Notes under the pieces: generated by a model
What the model was told of the DNA's origin: nothing
The model's input: only the letters and a program-made list of their open reading frames with translations
The model's database searches: none
Part shown: positions 16,124-23,895 of the stretch, in pieces
Position numbering within the stretch: the first letter of the stretch is position 1
Layout of the letters: every line of letters begins with the position of its first letter
Assembly: GCA_963715575.1 (NCBI GenBank)
Contig: OY970250.1
Location: 1,364,001 to 1,428,000 of the forward strand
Length of the DNA stretch: 64,000 nucleotides
Direction of reading: 5' to 3'
Origin: AC-32 sp963715575
GTDB taxonomy: Bacteria > Actinomycetota > Thermoleophilia > Gaiellales > Gaiellaceae
Position numbers and translations under genes: made by a program

Positions 16124-18379
16124 ATGAAAGCCAAGCTACTGAGCGTGGCCGTGGCGCTCGTCGCCCTCGCGGCGGCTCCACCGGTGCTCGCGGACTCGGG
16201 AGGCTCCGGCGGTTTCCAGGCCGGGGTCCAGAACGCGAACACCGGTCAGGCAGCCGTGGGGCTCGCGTCGAGCAACCAGAACGCGGTCAACGCGAACGTG
16301 CCCGTCTCGATCGCCGGCGGCAACGTCAGCTCCGGCCCGAGCACGGCAAACCAGACGGCGACGTCCACTGCCACAACGGGCGTCTCCAACAAGGCCAAGA
16401 CCGATCAGGACCAGTACCTGCAGCAGAACGTCGGCGGCTCCGGCTGTTACGCCGGCTGTGGCGGCTCGGGCGGATTCCAGGCCGGAATCCAGAACGCCGA
16501 GACTAACCAGCTCGCGCTCGGCGCGGCCGACAGCCACCAGAACGCAGTGAACGCCAACGTGCCCGTCTCGATTGCGGGCGGCAACGTGAACTCAGGCCCG
16601 AGCTCGGCGACGCAGACGGCGAGCTCCTCGGCCACGACGGACGTCTCGAACAAGGCCAAGACCGATCAGGACCAGTCGCTGCACCAGAACATCGGCGGCG
16701 GATCCTGCTCGCTCGGCTGTGGTGGCGCGGGCGGATTCCAGGCCGGGATCCAGGACGCCCAGACCAACCAGCTGGCTGTCGGCATCGCGAAGAGCGACCA
16801 GAACGCCGTGAACGCGAACGTGCCCGTCTCGATCGCCGGTGGGAACGTCTCCTCCGGCCCGAGCAACGCGACGCAGACGGCATCCTCGAACGCGACCACC
16901 GACGTCTCGAACAGGTCGAAGACCGACCAGGACCAGCACCTCAGCCAGAACATCGGCGGCGGGTCCTGCCTGGCCGGCTGCGGTGGCGCGGGCGGCTTCC
17001 AGGCCGGAGTCCAGAACGCCAACACCGACCAGACGGCGATCGGGATCGCGAAGAGCGACCAGAACGCCGTGAACGCCAACGTGCCCGTCTCGATCGCCGG
17101 TGGGAACGTCTCCTCCGGCCCGAGCAGCGCGACGCAGACGGCGACGTCGAACGCGACCACCGACGTGTCGAACAAGGCGAAGACCGACCAGGACCAGTCG
17201 CTGCACCAGAACCTCGGCAACAAGTGGTGCGGTTGTGACGGTCGCGACATGAAGACGCAGTGCGTCGCCGGGTGCGGCGGCGCGGGTGGCTTCCAGCTTG
17301 GTGTGCAGAAGGCCGACACCAACCAGGTGGCTGCGGGAGCCGCGTTCAGCAACCAGAACGCGGTGAACTCGAACACGCCGGTCTCGACCGCGGGTGGGAA
17401 CGTCTACTCGGGCCCGAGCTCGGCGACCCAGACGGCGACGTCGAACGCAACCACCGACGTCTCGAACAGGTCGAAGACCGACCAGGACCAGCACCTCAGC
17501 CAGAACCTCGGCGGGGGCTCGTGCCTGGCCGGTTGCGGTGGCCCCGGCGGCTTCCAGGTGGGGGCGCAGGTCGCCAACACCAACCAGTGGGCAGCCGGCG
17601 CCGCGTTCAGCAACCAGAACGCGGTCAACGCCAACGCACCGAGCTCGACCGCCGGCGGGAACATCGCCTCCGGCCCGAGCTCGGCGACCCAGACCGCCAC
17701 GTCCAACGCCTACACCGACGTCTCGAACAAGGCCAAGACCGACCAGGACCAGGGCCTGAAGCAGGACATCGGCGGCAAGGACTGCGGCTGCAGCAAGGAC
17801 GGCCATGACGGCCTCTCCGCCGGTTCCGGCGGGGCGGGCGGCTTCCAGGCCGGCCTCCAGGCTGCCGAGACGAACCAGTGGGCGCTCGGCATCTCCAAGA
17901 GCGACCAGAACGCCGTCAACGCGAACGCGCCGGCCTCGACCGCGGGTGGGAACATCTACTCCGGGCCGAGCACCGCAACGCAGACGGCATCCTCGAACGC
18001 AACGACCGACGTCTCGAACCGGTCCAAGACCGACCAGGACCAGTGGCTTAACCAGGACCTGGGCGGCAAGGACTGTGGCTGCAAGCGTGACGGCAAGGAC
18101 GGCCACGACGGTCTCTCCGCCGGTTCCGGCGGGGCCGGTGGCTTCCAGGCCGGCGTCCAGTCCGCAGAGACGAACCAGTTGGCCGTTGGCGCCGCGTTCA
18201 GCAACCAGAACGCGGTGAACTCGAACACGCCCAGCTCGACTGCCGGCGGGAACATCTACGGCGGCCCGAGCATGGCCACTCAGACGGCGATGTCGAACGC
18301 CTACACCGACGTCTCCAACCGCGCGAAGACGGATCAGAACCAATGGCAGCGCCAGCAGCTGCCGGTGTCGCGCATCTGA
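16124..18379 (+). CDS. Secreted protein of eight N/Q-rich tandem repeats (candidate fibre subunit)
   Basis: A strong GAAGGAGAGAG precedes ATG 16124. After a 23-residue signal peptide (ending VLADS), residues 29-751 consist of eight repeats of 87, 87, 87, 98, 87, 97, 100 and 80 residues. Each opens GGFQxGxQ, continues NQxAxG..S.QNAVNxNxP.S.AGGN, then SGPSxATQTAxSxAxTDVSN, and ends KTDQDQxLxQ(N/D). Repeats are joined by Gly/Cys linkers such as CYAGC, CSLGC or CGC plus charged loops. Regular Q and N spacing recalls curlin and other beta-solenoid or amyloid subunits, but I do not recognise a named family. It follows two membrane-anchored proteins and is followed by a membrane metalloprotease. Confidence 0.85.
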   Translation: MKAKLLSVAVALVALAAAPPVLADSGGSGGFQAGVQNANTGQAAVGLASSNQNAVNANVPVSIAGGNVSSGPSTANQTATSTATTGVSNKAKTDQDQYLQQNVGGSGCYAGCGGSGGFQAGIQNAETNQLALGAADSHQNAVNANVPVSIAGGNVNSGPSSATQTASSSATTDVSNKAKTDQDQSLHQNIGGGSCSLGCGGAGGFQAGIQDAQTNQLAVGIAKSDQNAVNANVPVSIAGGNVSSGPSNATQTASSNATTDVSNRSKTDQDQHLSQNIGGGSCLAGCGGAGGFQAGVQNANTDQTAIGIAKSDQNAVNANVPVSIAGGNVSSGPSSATQTATSNATTDVSNKAKTDQDQSLHQNLGNKWCGCDGRDMKTQCVAGCGGAGGFQLGVQKADTNQVAAGAAFSNQNAVNSNTPVSTAGGNVYSGPSSATQTATSNATTDVSNRSKTDQDQHLSQNLGGGSCLAGCGGPGGFQVGAQVANTNQWAAGAAFSNQNAVNANAPSSTAGGNIASGPSSATQTATSNAYTDVSNKAKTDQDQGLKQDIGGKDCGCSKDGHDGLSAGSGGAGGFQAGLQAAETNQWALGISKSDQNAVNANAPASTAGGNIYSGPSTATQTASSNATTDVSNRSKTDQDQWLNQDLGGKDCGCKRDGKDGHDGLSAGSGGAGGFQAGVQSAETNQLAVGAAFSNQNAVNSNTPSSTAGGNIYGGPSMATQTAMSNAYTDVSNRAKTDQNQWQRQQLPVSRI
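16208..18376 (+). repeat. Eight in-gene tandem repeats of about 261-300 bp
   Basis: The repeats of the 751-residue protein begin at about 16208, 16469, 16730, 16991, 17285, 17546, 17837 and 18137. They are similar at DNA level, with long identical stretches between neighbours. Repeats 2-3-4 and 5-6-7-8 form two more closely related groups, judged by the NVPVSIAGGN versus N(T/A)P.STAGGN variants. Copy number is likely to vary by recombination. Confidence 0.85.
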
Positions 18380-18936
18380 GCGATCGGCGAGAGGGCCGCG
18401 GTGTTGCCGCGGCCCTCTCATCCTTCGCTGCGACGCTCATCGCGATCGGCGCCTGCACGCTCGTGCTGGCGGCGACGGCGTCGACCGCGGTCCACGAATC
18501 GGCGCAAGCAGACCGGGCCGCAGCGCCGTACCGGGCGACGGTCGGCTGCTACGACCGCGAGGACTGGGCGGTGCTCGTCCGCTCGGCTTATCCGGCCGAG
18601 AAGGGGCACGAGACCGATGTCTACGGGCTTTGGCTCTACGAGCAGCGCGAGGTCGCGCTGCCGTCGCAGGCGTGCCTCGCCTTCGAGCGCTGGCGCACCG
18701 TGAAGCTAAGGATGCTCGGGATCTGGATCTTCGTTCTCGGCCACGAGCTGACGCACGCGCAGCAGTCCGACTTCGAGGGCGCGCCCTGGCAGCGCCCCTT
18801 CGACGAGGTCGAGGCCGACTGCGGTGGGTACGCGAAGTTCGTACCGCTCAAGCTCGCGCTCGGGATCAAGCGCGCAGTGCAGCCGCCGCCGCGCTACTTC
18901 ACACGGTGTCCGCTGAAGCGCGCGCGGCGCCCTTGA
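18343..18936 (+). CDS. Membrane-anchored HExxH zinc metalloprotease-like protein
   Basis: The 197-residue product has one N-terminal membrane helix (LSSFAATLIAIGACTLVLAA). Its domain carries 'FVLGHELTHAQQSDF' (residues 128-142), a gluzincin-type HExxH, with a downstream 'PFDEVEADCGGY' that can give the third ligand. A Cys pair is possible (GCYDRED... and the Cys near 105). ATG 18343 lies inside the last 37 bases of the fibre-like gene in another frame, suggesting coupling. No other start upstream of the membrane helix was found. It could process the repeat protein or its anchors; that is inference from position. Confidence 0.68.
   Translation: MAAPAAAGVAHLSDRREGRGVAAALSSFAATLIAIGACTLVLAATASTAVHESAQADRAAAPYRATVGCYDREDWAVLVRSAYPAEKGHETDVYGLWLYEQREVALPSQACLAFERWRTVKLRMLGIWIFVLGHELTHAQQSDFEGAPWQRPFDEVEADCGGYAKFVPLKLALGIKRAVQPPPRYFTRCPLKRARRP
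18389..18419 (+). terminator. Perfect 13-bp hairpin after the repeat-protein gene
   Basis: GAGAGGGCCGCGG and its exact complement CCGCGGCCCTCTC flank a 5-base loop (TGTTG), starting 10 bases after the repeat-protein stop. There is no T-run after it. It could attenuate transcription between the abundant repeat protein and the downstream metalloprotease, or stabilise the upstream mRNA end. It lies inside the metalloprotease frame. Confidence 0.6.
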
Positions 18937-18954
18937 GCGACGGGGCGGTCCAGC

Positions 18955-19834
18955 TCACCAATCGGGCTGGTCGTTCACGACCTGCTTGCCGTGGTGCCGA
19001 AGCCGGGTGCGGCCGCTGCCGTCGGGGCGGACCTTGTACAGGTCGGCGTCGGCCATGAAGACGATCCAGCGCCGGTCGGCCGACCAGTGCGGTTGCGTGG
19101 CGAAGAGGCGCAACGTGTGCCGGTGGCTCCCGTCGGCGTCCATGATCGCGAGCCGCCCCCCGAGGGTGAACGCGATCCTCCGGCTGTCGGGCGACCAGGA
19201 CGGGTAGAGCGCCGCCGGGCTTCCGGACGTGAGCTGCACCACACGCTTCGTCGTGGGTGAAAGCCGCCAGATCCGGTAGGCGCGCGTTCGTCCCTCCGAG
19301 AAGAAGGCGATCCAGCGGCCGTTCGGCGACCACGACGGCCCGGCCTCGCTGAGCACCGTGTGGGTCAGCTGCGTGACCGTGCCCGTGCGCGCGTTGACCA
19401 GCCAGAGCTCGGTCGATCCGCCGACCGGCGAGGCGAACGCCTTGATCACGATCGTCTGCCCGTCCGGAGCCCAAGTCGAGCTCGCCGTAGAACTGGACGC
19501 GGGTGAGATGCGTCAGTTGGCGCTGGTGGCTGCCGTCGGCATTCATCAGCCAGACCTGCCGCTTGGGCCGGAAGAACGCGATCTGCTCGCCGTTCGGCGA
19601 CCAGGCCGGCGAGCCCTCGGAGACCGCGTTCCGGGTCAGCACCCGAACGCCGGAGCCGTCGGCTCGAATCGTCGCGATCTCGCCGCGCCCGCAGTCTTCC
19701 TGACGGCTCCCGCAGTGGCGGTTGGTGACGAACACGATGCGCCCGTCGGCGCCCCGCGAGACCCCGCCTGCGGAAGCGACGAGCACGAGCGCGAGTACCG
19801 CAAGGCCGCCGGCCGTAGTTGTCAGCGTCCGCAC
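18955..19834 (-). pseudogene. TolB-like beta-propeller protein gene with a frameshift
   Basis: The N-terminal part (signal peptide, then 'DGRIVFVTNRHCGS' and 'EGSPAWSPNGEQIAFFRPKRQVWLMNADG') is read in one frame from 19834 to about 19490. The rest ('WAPDGQTIVIKAFASPVGG', 'EAGPSWSPNGRWIAFFS', 'PHWSADRRWIVFMADADLYKV') continues in another frame down to the stop at 18955. Together they make one complete WD40-like (PD40/TolB) propeller of about 290 residues with WSPDG-type blades. A one-base change near 19475-19500 splits it. Either the gene is broken or the sequence has an error. Confidence 0.7.
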
Positions 19835-19871
19835 CGCGCGACCCTATCTTCGGCCGCGGACGAGCCGCGCG

Positions 19872-20984
19872 TCACGGGACGGCCACCTCGACGATCGCGC
19901 TCGCGCCCGCGAACCCGCTCGTCGAGGCGCTGACGCAGCCCTTCGGCGCGGGCGAGGGCCCCTGGCAGCGGGAGTACTGGAGCACCGTGCCGCCGGAAGC
20001 GCGGAAGAACGTCGTCGAGGCGATTGGGACCGAAGCCGAGAACTGCCCGGCAGCATCCGTGGTCTGGCTGTCGATGCTCGGGTTGAGGATGCCCGGGAAG
20101 CTGCCGCCGCCGAGAGCTGTGCCGTGCCAGAGCGGGAACGTCAGCCCGGCGACCGGCTGCCCACCCTGCGTGAGGCTGCCGGTGACCCTTGCTGCGCCAG
20201 ACGACGGATCGTAGGTCCCGTTCAGCGTCCAGACGATCGGAAGCAGCTGGGTGGCGCGGCCCTCGACCGTCGCGGCGGGGTTGGGCCGGCCGTTCGTGCG
20301 GAAGGGTGTGAAGAAGCCGTGCCAGACGTAGGCCGCCGGCTCCGCCGGCCGCTCAGAGACCACGCTCGAGTCGACTGACAACGTCAGGAGCCGGAAGACC
20401 GCCGTTGCCGGCCAGCCCGTGATCCGCCGCTTTGCCGAGCTGAAGCAGACCTGCAGTCGGCCCGTGGTTTGTCCACTCAGGGTGTCGACGTAGACCGGCA
20501 CGGCGAGGCGGAGCTTGCCGTCGGCGGTGCTCGTCCGCAGGAGCCACACCGCGCCGTGCAGGCCCGCAGCGCAGGAGCTGCGGGTGTAACGAGTCGGATC
20601 GGCGGCGACGATCGTCCCGAGCCGGCGCGGCAGGTCGAGCGTGCGCTTGCCGACCTGGGCCTTGCCGCTGACGCGTCCGATCGCGGTCCCGGGCGCGGCG
20701 GACAGGTCGAACGTGACGCCGCCCGGCGCGAGCAGGACGACCTTCGCGGTCGCGCTCCTATTCGAGCACATGCTGATGTCGGTCGAGACCGGGTTCGAGT
20801 CGAAGTCGTACAGGCTCGGGTTGACATAGAACGACGGGATGTAGCTCTTGCCGGCGTCGTGCCCGCAGTAGATCAACAGGCTTCCTCGCCCGGCGCCCTC
20901 CGCGCCCGCGGCGACGAGCAGGAGGAGCACGAGCGAGAGCGCGAGCGGGAAGATCCGGCGCAAGCGGCTGACCGCCGCGTTCAT
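19872..20984 (-). CDS. Secreted hypothetical protein
   Basis: The 370-residue product starts at ATG 20984 with a signal peptide (FPLALSLVLLLLVAAGAEGA). The mature protein is beta-rich with several Cys (IYCGHD, ISMCSN, SSCAAGL, QVCFSS, YSRCQG, KGCVSAS). A C-terminal Ig-like domain is suggested by 'GAARVTGSLTQGGQPVAGLTFPLWHG' and 'TDAAGQFSASVPI'. No family is recognised. Its ATG overlaps the stop of the gene at 20981 by four bases, so it is translated together with it. Confidence 0.6.
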   Translation of the reverse strand: MNAAVSRLRRIFPLALSLVLLLLVAAGAEGAGRGSLLIYCGHDAGKSYIPSFYVNPSLYDFDSNPVSTDISMCSNRSATAKVVLLAPGGVTFDLSAAPGTAIGRVSGKAQVGKRTLDLPRRLGTIVAADPTRYTRSSCAAGLHGAVWLLRTSTADGKLRLAVPVYVDTLSGQTTGRLQVCFSSAKRRITGWPATAVFRLLTLSVDSSVVSERPAEPAAYVWHGFFTPFRTNGRPNPAATVEGRATQLLPIVWTLNGTYDPSSGAARVTGSLTQGGQPVAGLTFPLWHGTALGGGSFPGILNPSIDSQTTDAAGQFSASVPIASTTFFRASGGTVLQYSRCQGPSPAPKGCVSASTSGFAGASAIVEVAVP

Positions 20985-22096
20985 CGCACCGTCACCATCC
21001 TGACGCTTCCGTGGCCGTGAACGTTCTCCGCCCACGCGATCCGGTTCCCCTCGATGGAGAGCCCGATCGGGACGGACTTGGCGACGGCCACGAGTCTCGA
21101 CCTTCTTCCGTGGAGCTGGTAGATGCCGGAGCCGTCGCGGAAGACGATCCCGCGCGGCGAGGCCGAGAGCGACGTGGCTCCGAGCGGGAGCAGGTCGCTT
21201 GCGTCGAGGAAGGACCCCGTTCCCAGTCCGTAGTGGGCGATCACCTTGCTGCCGTCGGGCCGCTCCAGCAGCAGAGCGAGGGCCTTCGGCGTGAGCGCGA
21301 GCCCCCTGACGGTGCCGATCAGCGGGATCTGCGTTATCAACCGGCCAGCGAGGCCGAAGACGGAGACCGGACTGTCCTCGCCGATCCGTGGCACCCACGC
21401 TCCCTCAGGCGTGGGCGAGCGGGCGGCGACGACGGCCACGCGCCCCGAGCCAATCGCCATGAGGGCCGGCGGCGGCACGTTCGGAATGGAGGGCGGTCGT
21501 TGGCGGGATGCTTGCACGGGAACGACGGCCACGCCGCCTCCGGTCACGATCAGCGGGCAGCTGCCCAGCGGGTTGCAGAGGTCGCAGAGTCCGTACGGTG
21601 TGCCTGCGCAGGCCTCGTCCGCCCAGCCGAAGGCAAGGGTGCTGCCGTCACCGGCGATTCCCGCGAACCGCTCGCCGTCGCCGAAGTTGCGCGCGCCTCC
21701 GAACAAGCCGTGAATCCTGCTTTGCGCCCGCCCGGGAGCTCCGGACGCGAACGCGGTCTCGTAGTTGTTGCCGCTGTTGTCCCAGGCCCAGAGCGCGCGG
21801 GTGCCGGCCAGCGCGACGGACGCCCCGAAGACGCGCTCCGGCGGATCGACCCTGCCGACGACCCAGGTCTTGGCTCGCTTCACGCTTCGAACGCGAACCC
21901 GTGCGTCCGAGGCGACCCAGGCGAGCCCGTCGCCGTCCTGCGCGAAGGCGTAGATCGCGCGAGGCGAGCTGACCAGCGTGCGCGGCGTCACGAGCGAGGT
22001 GTGTGTGCCCGCCGGCGCTTTCGCCGTGGCGGCCGCGGCCGTGAGCGCGAGGGTGACCAGCACGACGGAAAGCCCCGCTCTTCTGAGCCATGCCAT
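20981..22096 (-). CDS. Secreted beta-propeller-like protein
   Basis: The product of 371 residues starts at ATG 22096, about 7 bases after GGAGGTG. A signal peptide (LSVVLVTLALTAAAATAKA) is followed by repeated strands such as 'DGLAWVASDARVRV', 'GTRALWAWDN', 'GSGRVAVVAA', 'SPRGIVFRDGSGIYQL' and 'EGNRIAWAENVHG', spaced 45-60 residues apart. A Cys cluster (CAGTPYGLCDLCNPLGSCP) sits in the middle. This looks like a propeller of the same type as the product at 3597. It is upstream of, and coupled to, the secreted protein at 19872. The function is unknown. Confidence 0.62.
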   Translation of the reverse strand: MAWLRRAGLSVVLVTLALTAAAATAKAPAGTHTSLVTPRTLVSSPRAIYAFAQDGDGLAWVASDARVRVRSVKRAKTWVVGRVDPPERVFGASVALAGTRALWAWDNSGNNYETAFASGAPGRAQSRIHGLFGGARNFGDGERFAGIAGDGSTLAFGWADEACAGTPYGLCDLCNPLGSCPLIVTGGGVAVVPVQASRQRPPSIPNVPPPALMAIGSGRVAVVAARSPTPEGAWVPRIGEDSPVSVFGLAGRLITQIPLIGTVRGLALTPKALALLLERPDGSKVIAHYGLGTGSFLDASDLLPLGATSLSASPRGIVFRDGSGIYQLHGRRSRLVAVAKSVPIGLSIEGNRIAWAENVHGHGSVRMVTVR

Positions 22097-22187
22097 CGCC
22101 CTCACCTCCGCTCTTGAGCCTCACGTGGACGGGCCGGCTCGGCATCGGTGCCGGCGCTGAGGAAGGTTGCTCGAATCTACGGACGGC

Positions 22188-22289
22188 TCAGCGCCGCTTG
22201 GCCAGCGCCTTGACCAGACGCCGTTCGACCAGGAACGCGACGACGCTCATCAGCAGGCCGAGGATCGCTCGCTCCAGTCGCCGTCGCAT
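22188..22289 (-). CDS. 33-residue single-span membrane peptide
   Basis: A 34-codon frame from ATG 22289 encodes a basic head (MRRRLERA), one hydrophobic helix (ILGLLMSVVAFLV) and a basic tail (ERRLVKALAKRR). It starts 10 bases after the stop of the DUF6510 gene, on the same strand, so it would be the last gene of the sulfite-oxidase-like operon. No family is recognised. The composition is that of a real membrane peptide. Confidence 0.45.
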   Translation of the reverse strand: MRRRLERAILGLLMSVVAFLVERRLVKALAKRR

Positions 22290-22299
22290 GGCCCGGACC

Positions 22300-22554
22300 C
22301 TACAGCTCGAGCGCGCGCGTGCCGCCGAGATCGACCCACGTGCGCGCGCGGCCGCGGACGATCGTGATCATCACGTTTCCGCAATGCCGGCAGCGCACGA
22401 CGACGCCCGGGCAGTCCATGTACACGTCGAGCCGCGCCAGCTCCTCGCGCGCGCCGCAGCCGGCGCAGCCGCAGGGGGCAGCCGTCAGCTCCCTGCCGAA
22501 CAGCTCGAGCAGCAGGCCGCCGATCGCATTGCCGTCGAGGACGCGCGATTCCAT
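22300..22554 (-). CDS. DUF6510-type zinc-ribbon-like protein
   Basis: The 84-residue product has two Cys pairs: a CGCAGC group near residue 28 and CRHCG near 55, with 'YMDCPGVVVRCRHCGNVMITIV' between and after them. This matches the DUF6510 family, which in actinobacteria regularly follows a FAD/NAD reductase and a sulfite-oxidase-like molybdoenzyme, as here. It may bind zinc or iron and act in electron transfer or assembly; the role is unproven. The start overlaps the upstream stop by four bases. Confidence 0.78.
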   Translation of the reverse strand: MESRVLDGNAIGGLLLELFGRELTAAPCGCAGCGAREELARLDVYMDCPGVVVRCRHCGNVMITIVRGRARTWVDLGGTRALEL

Positions 22555-23258
22555 CAGCCCGTCGCTCCGAAGCGCTCGGTCCGGATCGACAGCGGGTCGT
22601 AGCCGAGCCGAACCAGCCCGTCGGCGGCTGCGTCCACGAAATGCGTCGAGCCGCAGACGTAGACGCGGGGGCGCTCGGCGGCCGGGAACGCGACCTCGCG
22701 CAGCAGCTCATCGTCGAGCCGGCGCGCGTAGCCCTCCCAGCCCGGCGGCTGCTCGCGGGTCAGCGTGTACACCAGCTCGATCCCGAGCGTCTCGAGCTCG
22801 TCGCGGTAGATCACGTCGTCCCACGAGCGCGACGAGTAGAGCAGCCGCATCGGCGCCGTCGAGCCGACGCGCCCCCGCTGCCGAGCCATCGCCGCCAGGG
22901 GCACGACGCCCGACCCGCCGCCGACGAGCAGCACCGGCTCCGGCTCGTCGCCGTCCCAGATGAAGTAGCCGCCGATCGGGCCGCGCACCTCGAAGACGTC
23001 GCCGTCGCGCGCCTCGTCCACCAGGTACGGCGAGACCTCGCCGTCCTCGAGCCGCTCGACGGTGATCGCCAGCGGCTCGCCCGGTGCCGAGGCGATCGAG
23101 TACGAGCGCTCGGCCTGGTAGCCGTCCTCGGCCGTCAGGCGCACGTCGAGGTGCTGGCCGGCGCGGTGGTCGGTCCAGCCGTCGGCGTCGAGCTCCAGCG
23201 TTCGCACCCGTGGCGTCTCCTCACGCGCCGCGGTGACGGTCGCGGCCAGCCAGGTCAG
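22554..23258 (-). CDS. FAD-binding ferredoxin-NADP-reductase-like oxidoreductase
   Basis: The 234-residue protein carries the FNR-type FAD motif 'ERSYSIASAPGE' near residue 46. 'GPIGGYFIWD' follows, then the NAD(P)-binding 'PVLLVGGGSGVVPLAAMAR' near 103 and the late 'RVYVCGSTHFVDAAADGLV'. No iron-sulfur domain is present. The only plausible start that gives the usual overlap is CTG at 23258 (CTGA, replacing the usual ATGA); ATG and GTG are absent near the N-terminus. It probably supplies electrons to, or takes them from, the molybdoenzyme encoded immediately upstream. Confidence 0.82.
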   Translation of the reverse strand: MTWLAATVTAAREETPRVRTLELDADGWTDHRAGQHLDVRLTAEDGYQAERSYSIASAPGEPLAITVERLEDGEVSPYLVDEARDGDVFEVRGPIGGYFIWDGDEPEPVLLVGGGSGVVPLAAMARQRGRVGSTAPMRLLYSSRSWDDVIYRDELETLGIELVYTLTREQPPGWEGYARRLDDELLREVAFPAAERPRVYVCGSTHFVDAAADGLVRLGYDPLSIRTERFGATG

Positions 23259-23854
23259 TCGCCCCAGTACCGCTGCTCTCGCCAAGGATCTCCGTACATG
23301 TGGTAGCCGTTCTGCTCCCAGAAGCCGGGCTCGTCCTCGTCCAGCAGCTGCAGCCCGCGCACCCACTTGGCGCTCTTCCAGAAGTAGAGATGCGGGACGA
23401 GCAGCCGCGCCGGACCGCCGTGCTCGGGCTCGAGGGGCTCGCCGCCGTAGTTGTAGGCGACCCAGGCTTTTCCGTCCGTGAGGTCCTCGAGCGGCAAGTT
23501 GGTCGTGTAGCCGCCGTCGCAGAAGGCGAGCGCGTACCCGGCGTCGTGGTCGACCGCGTCGAGCAGCGTGTCGACCGAGACGCCCTGCCAGACGGTGTCC
23601 AGCTTCGACCACTTGGTCACGCAATGGATGTCCTTGGTGACCTCCTCGCTCGGCAGCGCCTGGAGCTCCTCCCACGTCCAGGTGACCGGGTCCGAGCCCC
23701 CGCGGATCTCGAACGTCCATTCCTCGAGCGGCGTGTGCGGCGTCGGCCCGGCCGAGAGCACCGGGAAGTCGTCGGTCAGGTACTGGCCCGGCGGGACGCG
23801 GTCGGGCGGCCCGTCCTGGCGCCGTCCTCGAAATCCTCGCGAGATGATGCCCAT
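23255..23854 (-). CDS. Sulfite-oxidase-like molybdopterin oxidoreductase (catalytic domain only)
   Basis: The 199-residue product is a short YedY/sulfite-oxidase-type domain without a signal peptide. The molybdenum-ligand Cys is in 'DIHCVTKWSKLDTVWQGV' near residue 78. 'YTTNLPLEDL' and 'GGPARLLVPHLYFWKSAKWVRGL' are the cofactor and substrate-pocket segments. It is probably cytoplasmic. It forms a conserved set with the FAD reductase, DUF6510 protein and, here, a 33-residue membrane peptide. The physiological substrate is unknown; methionine-sulfoxide or sulfite chemistry is possible. Confidence 0.88.
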   Translation of the reverse strand: MGIISRGFRGRRQDGPPDRVPPGQYLTDDFPVLSAGPTPHTPLEEWTFEIRGGSDPVTWTWEELQALPSEEVTKDIHCVTKWSKLDTVWQGVSVDTLLDAVDHDAGYALAFCDGGYTTNLPLEDLTDGKAWVAYNYGGEPLEPEHGGPARLLVPHLYFWKSAKWVRGLQLLDEDEPGFWEQNGYHMYGDPWREQRYWGD

Positions 23855-23895
23855 CGGTCGGCCTCCCTCCGAATCGGCGACCCCGCGTTGCGAGC

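Noticed and set aside
16592..18421. A 609-codon minus-strand frame opposite the repeat protein
   Set aside because: It mirrors the tandem repeats in the other strand. There is no signal peptide or ribosome site, and the plus-strand protein has both.
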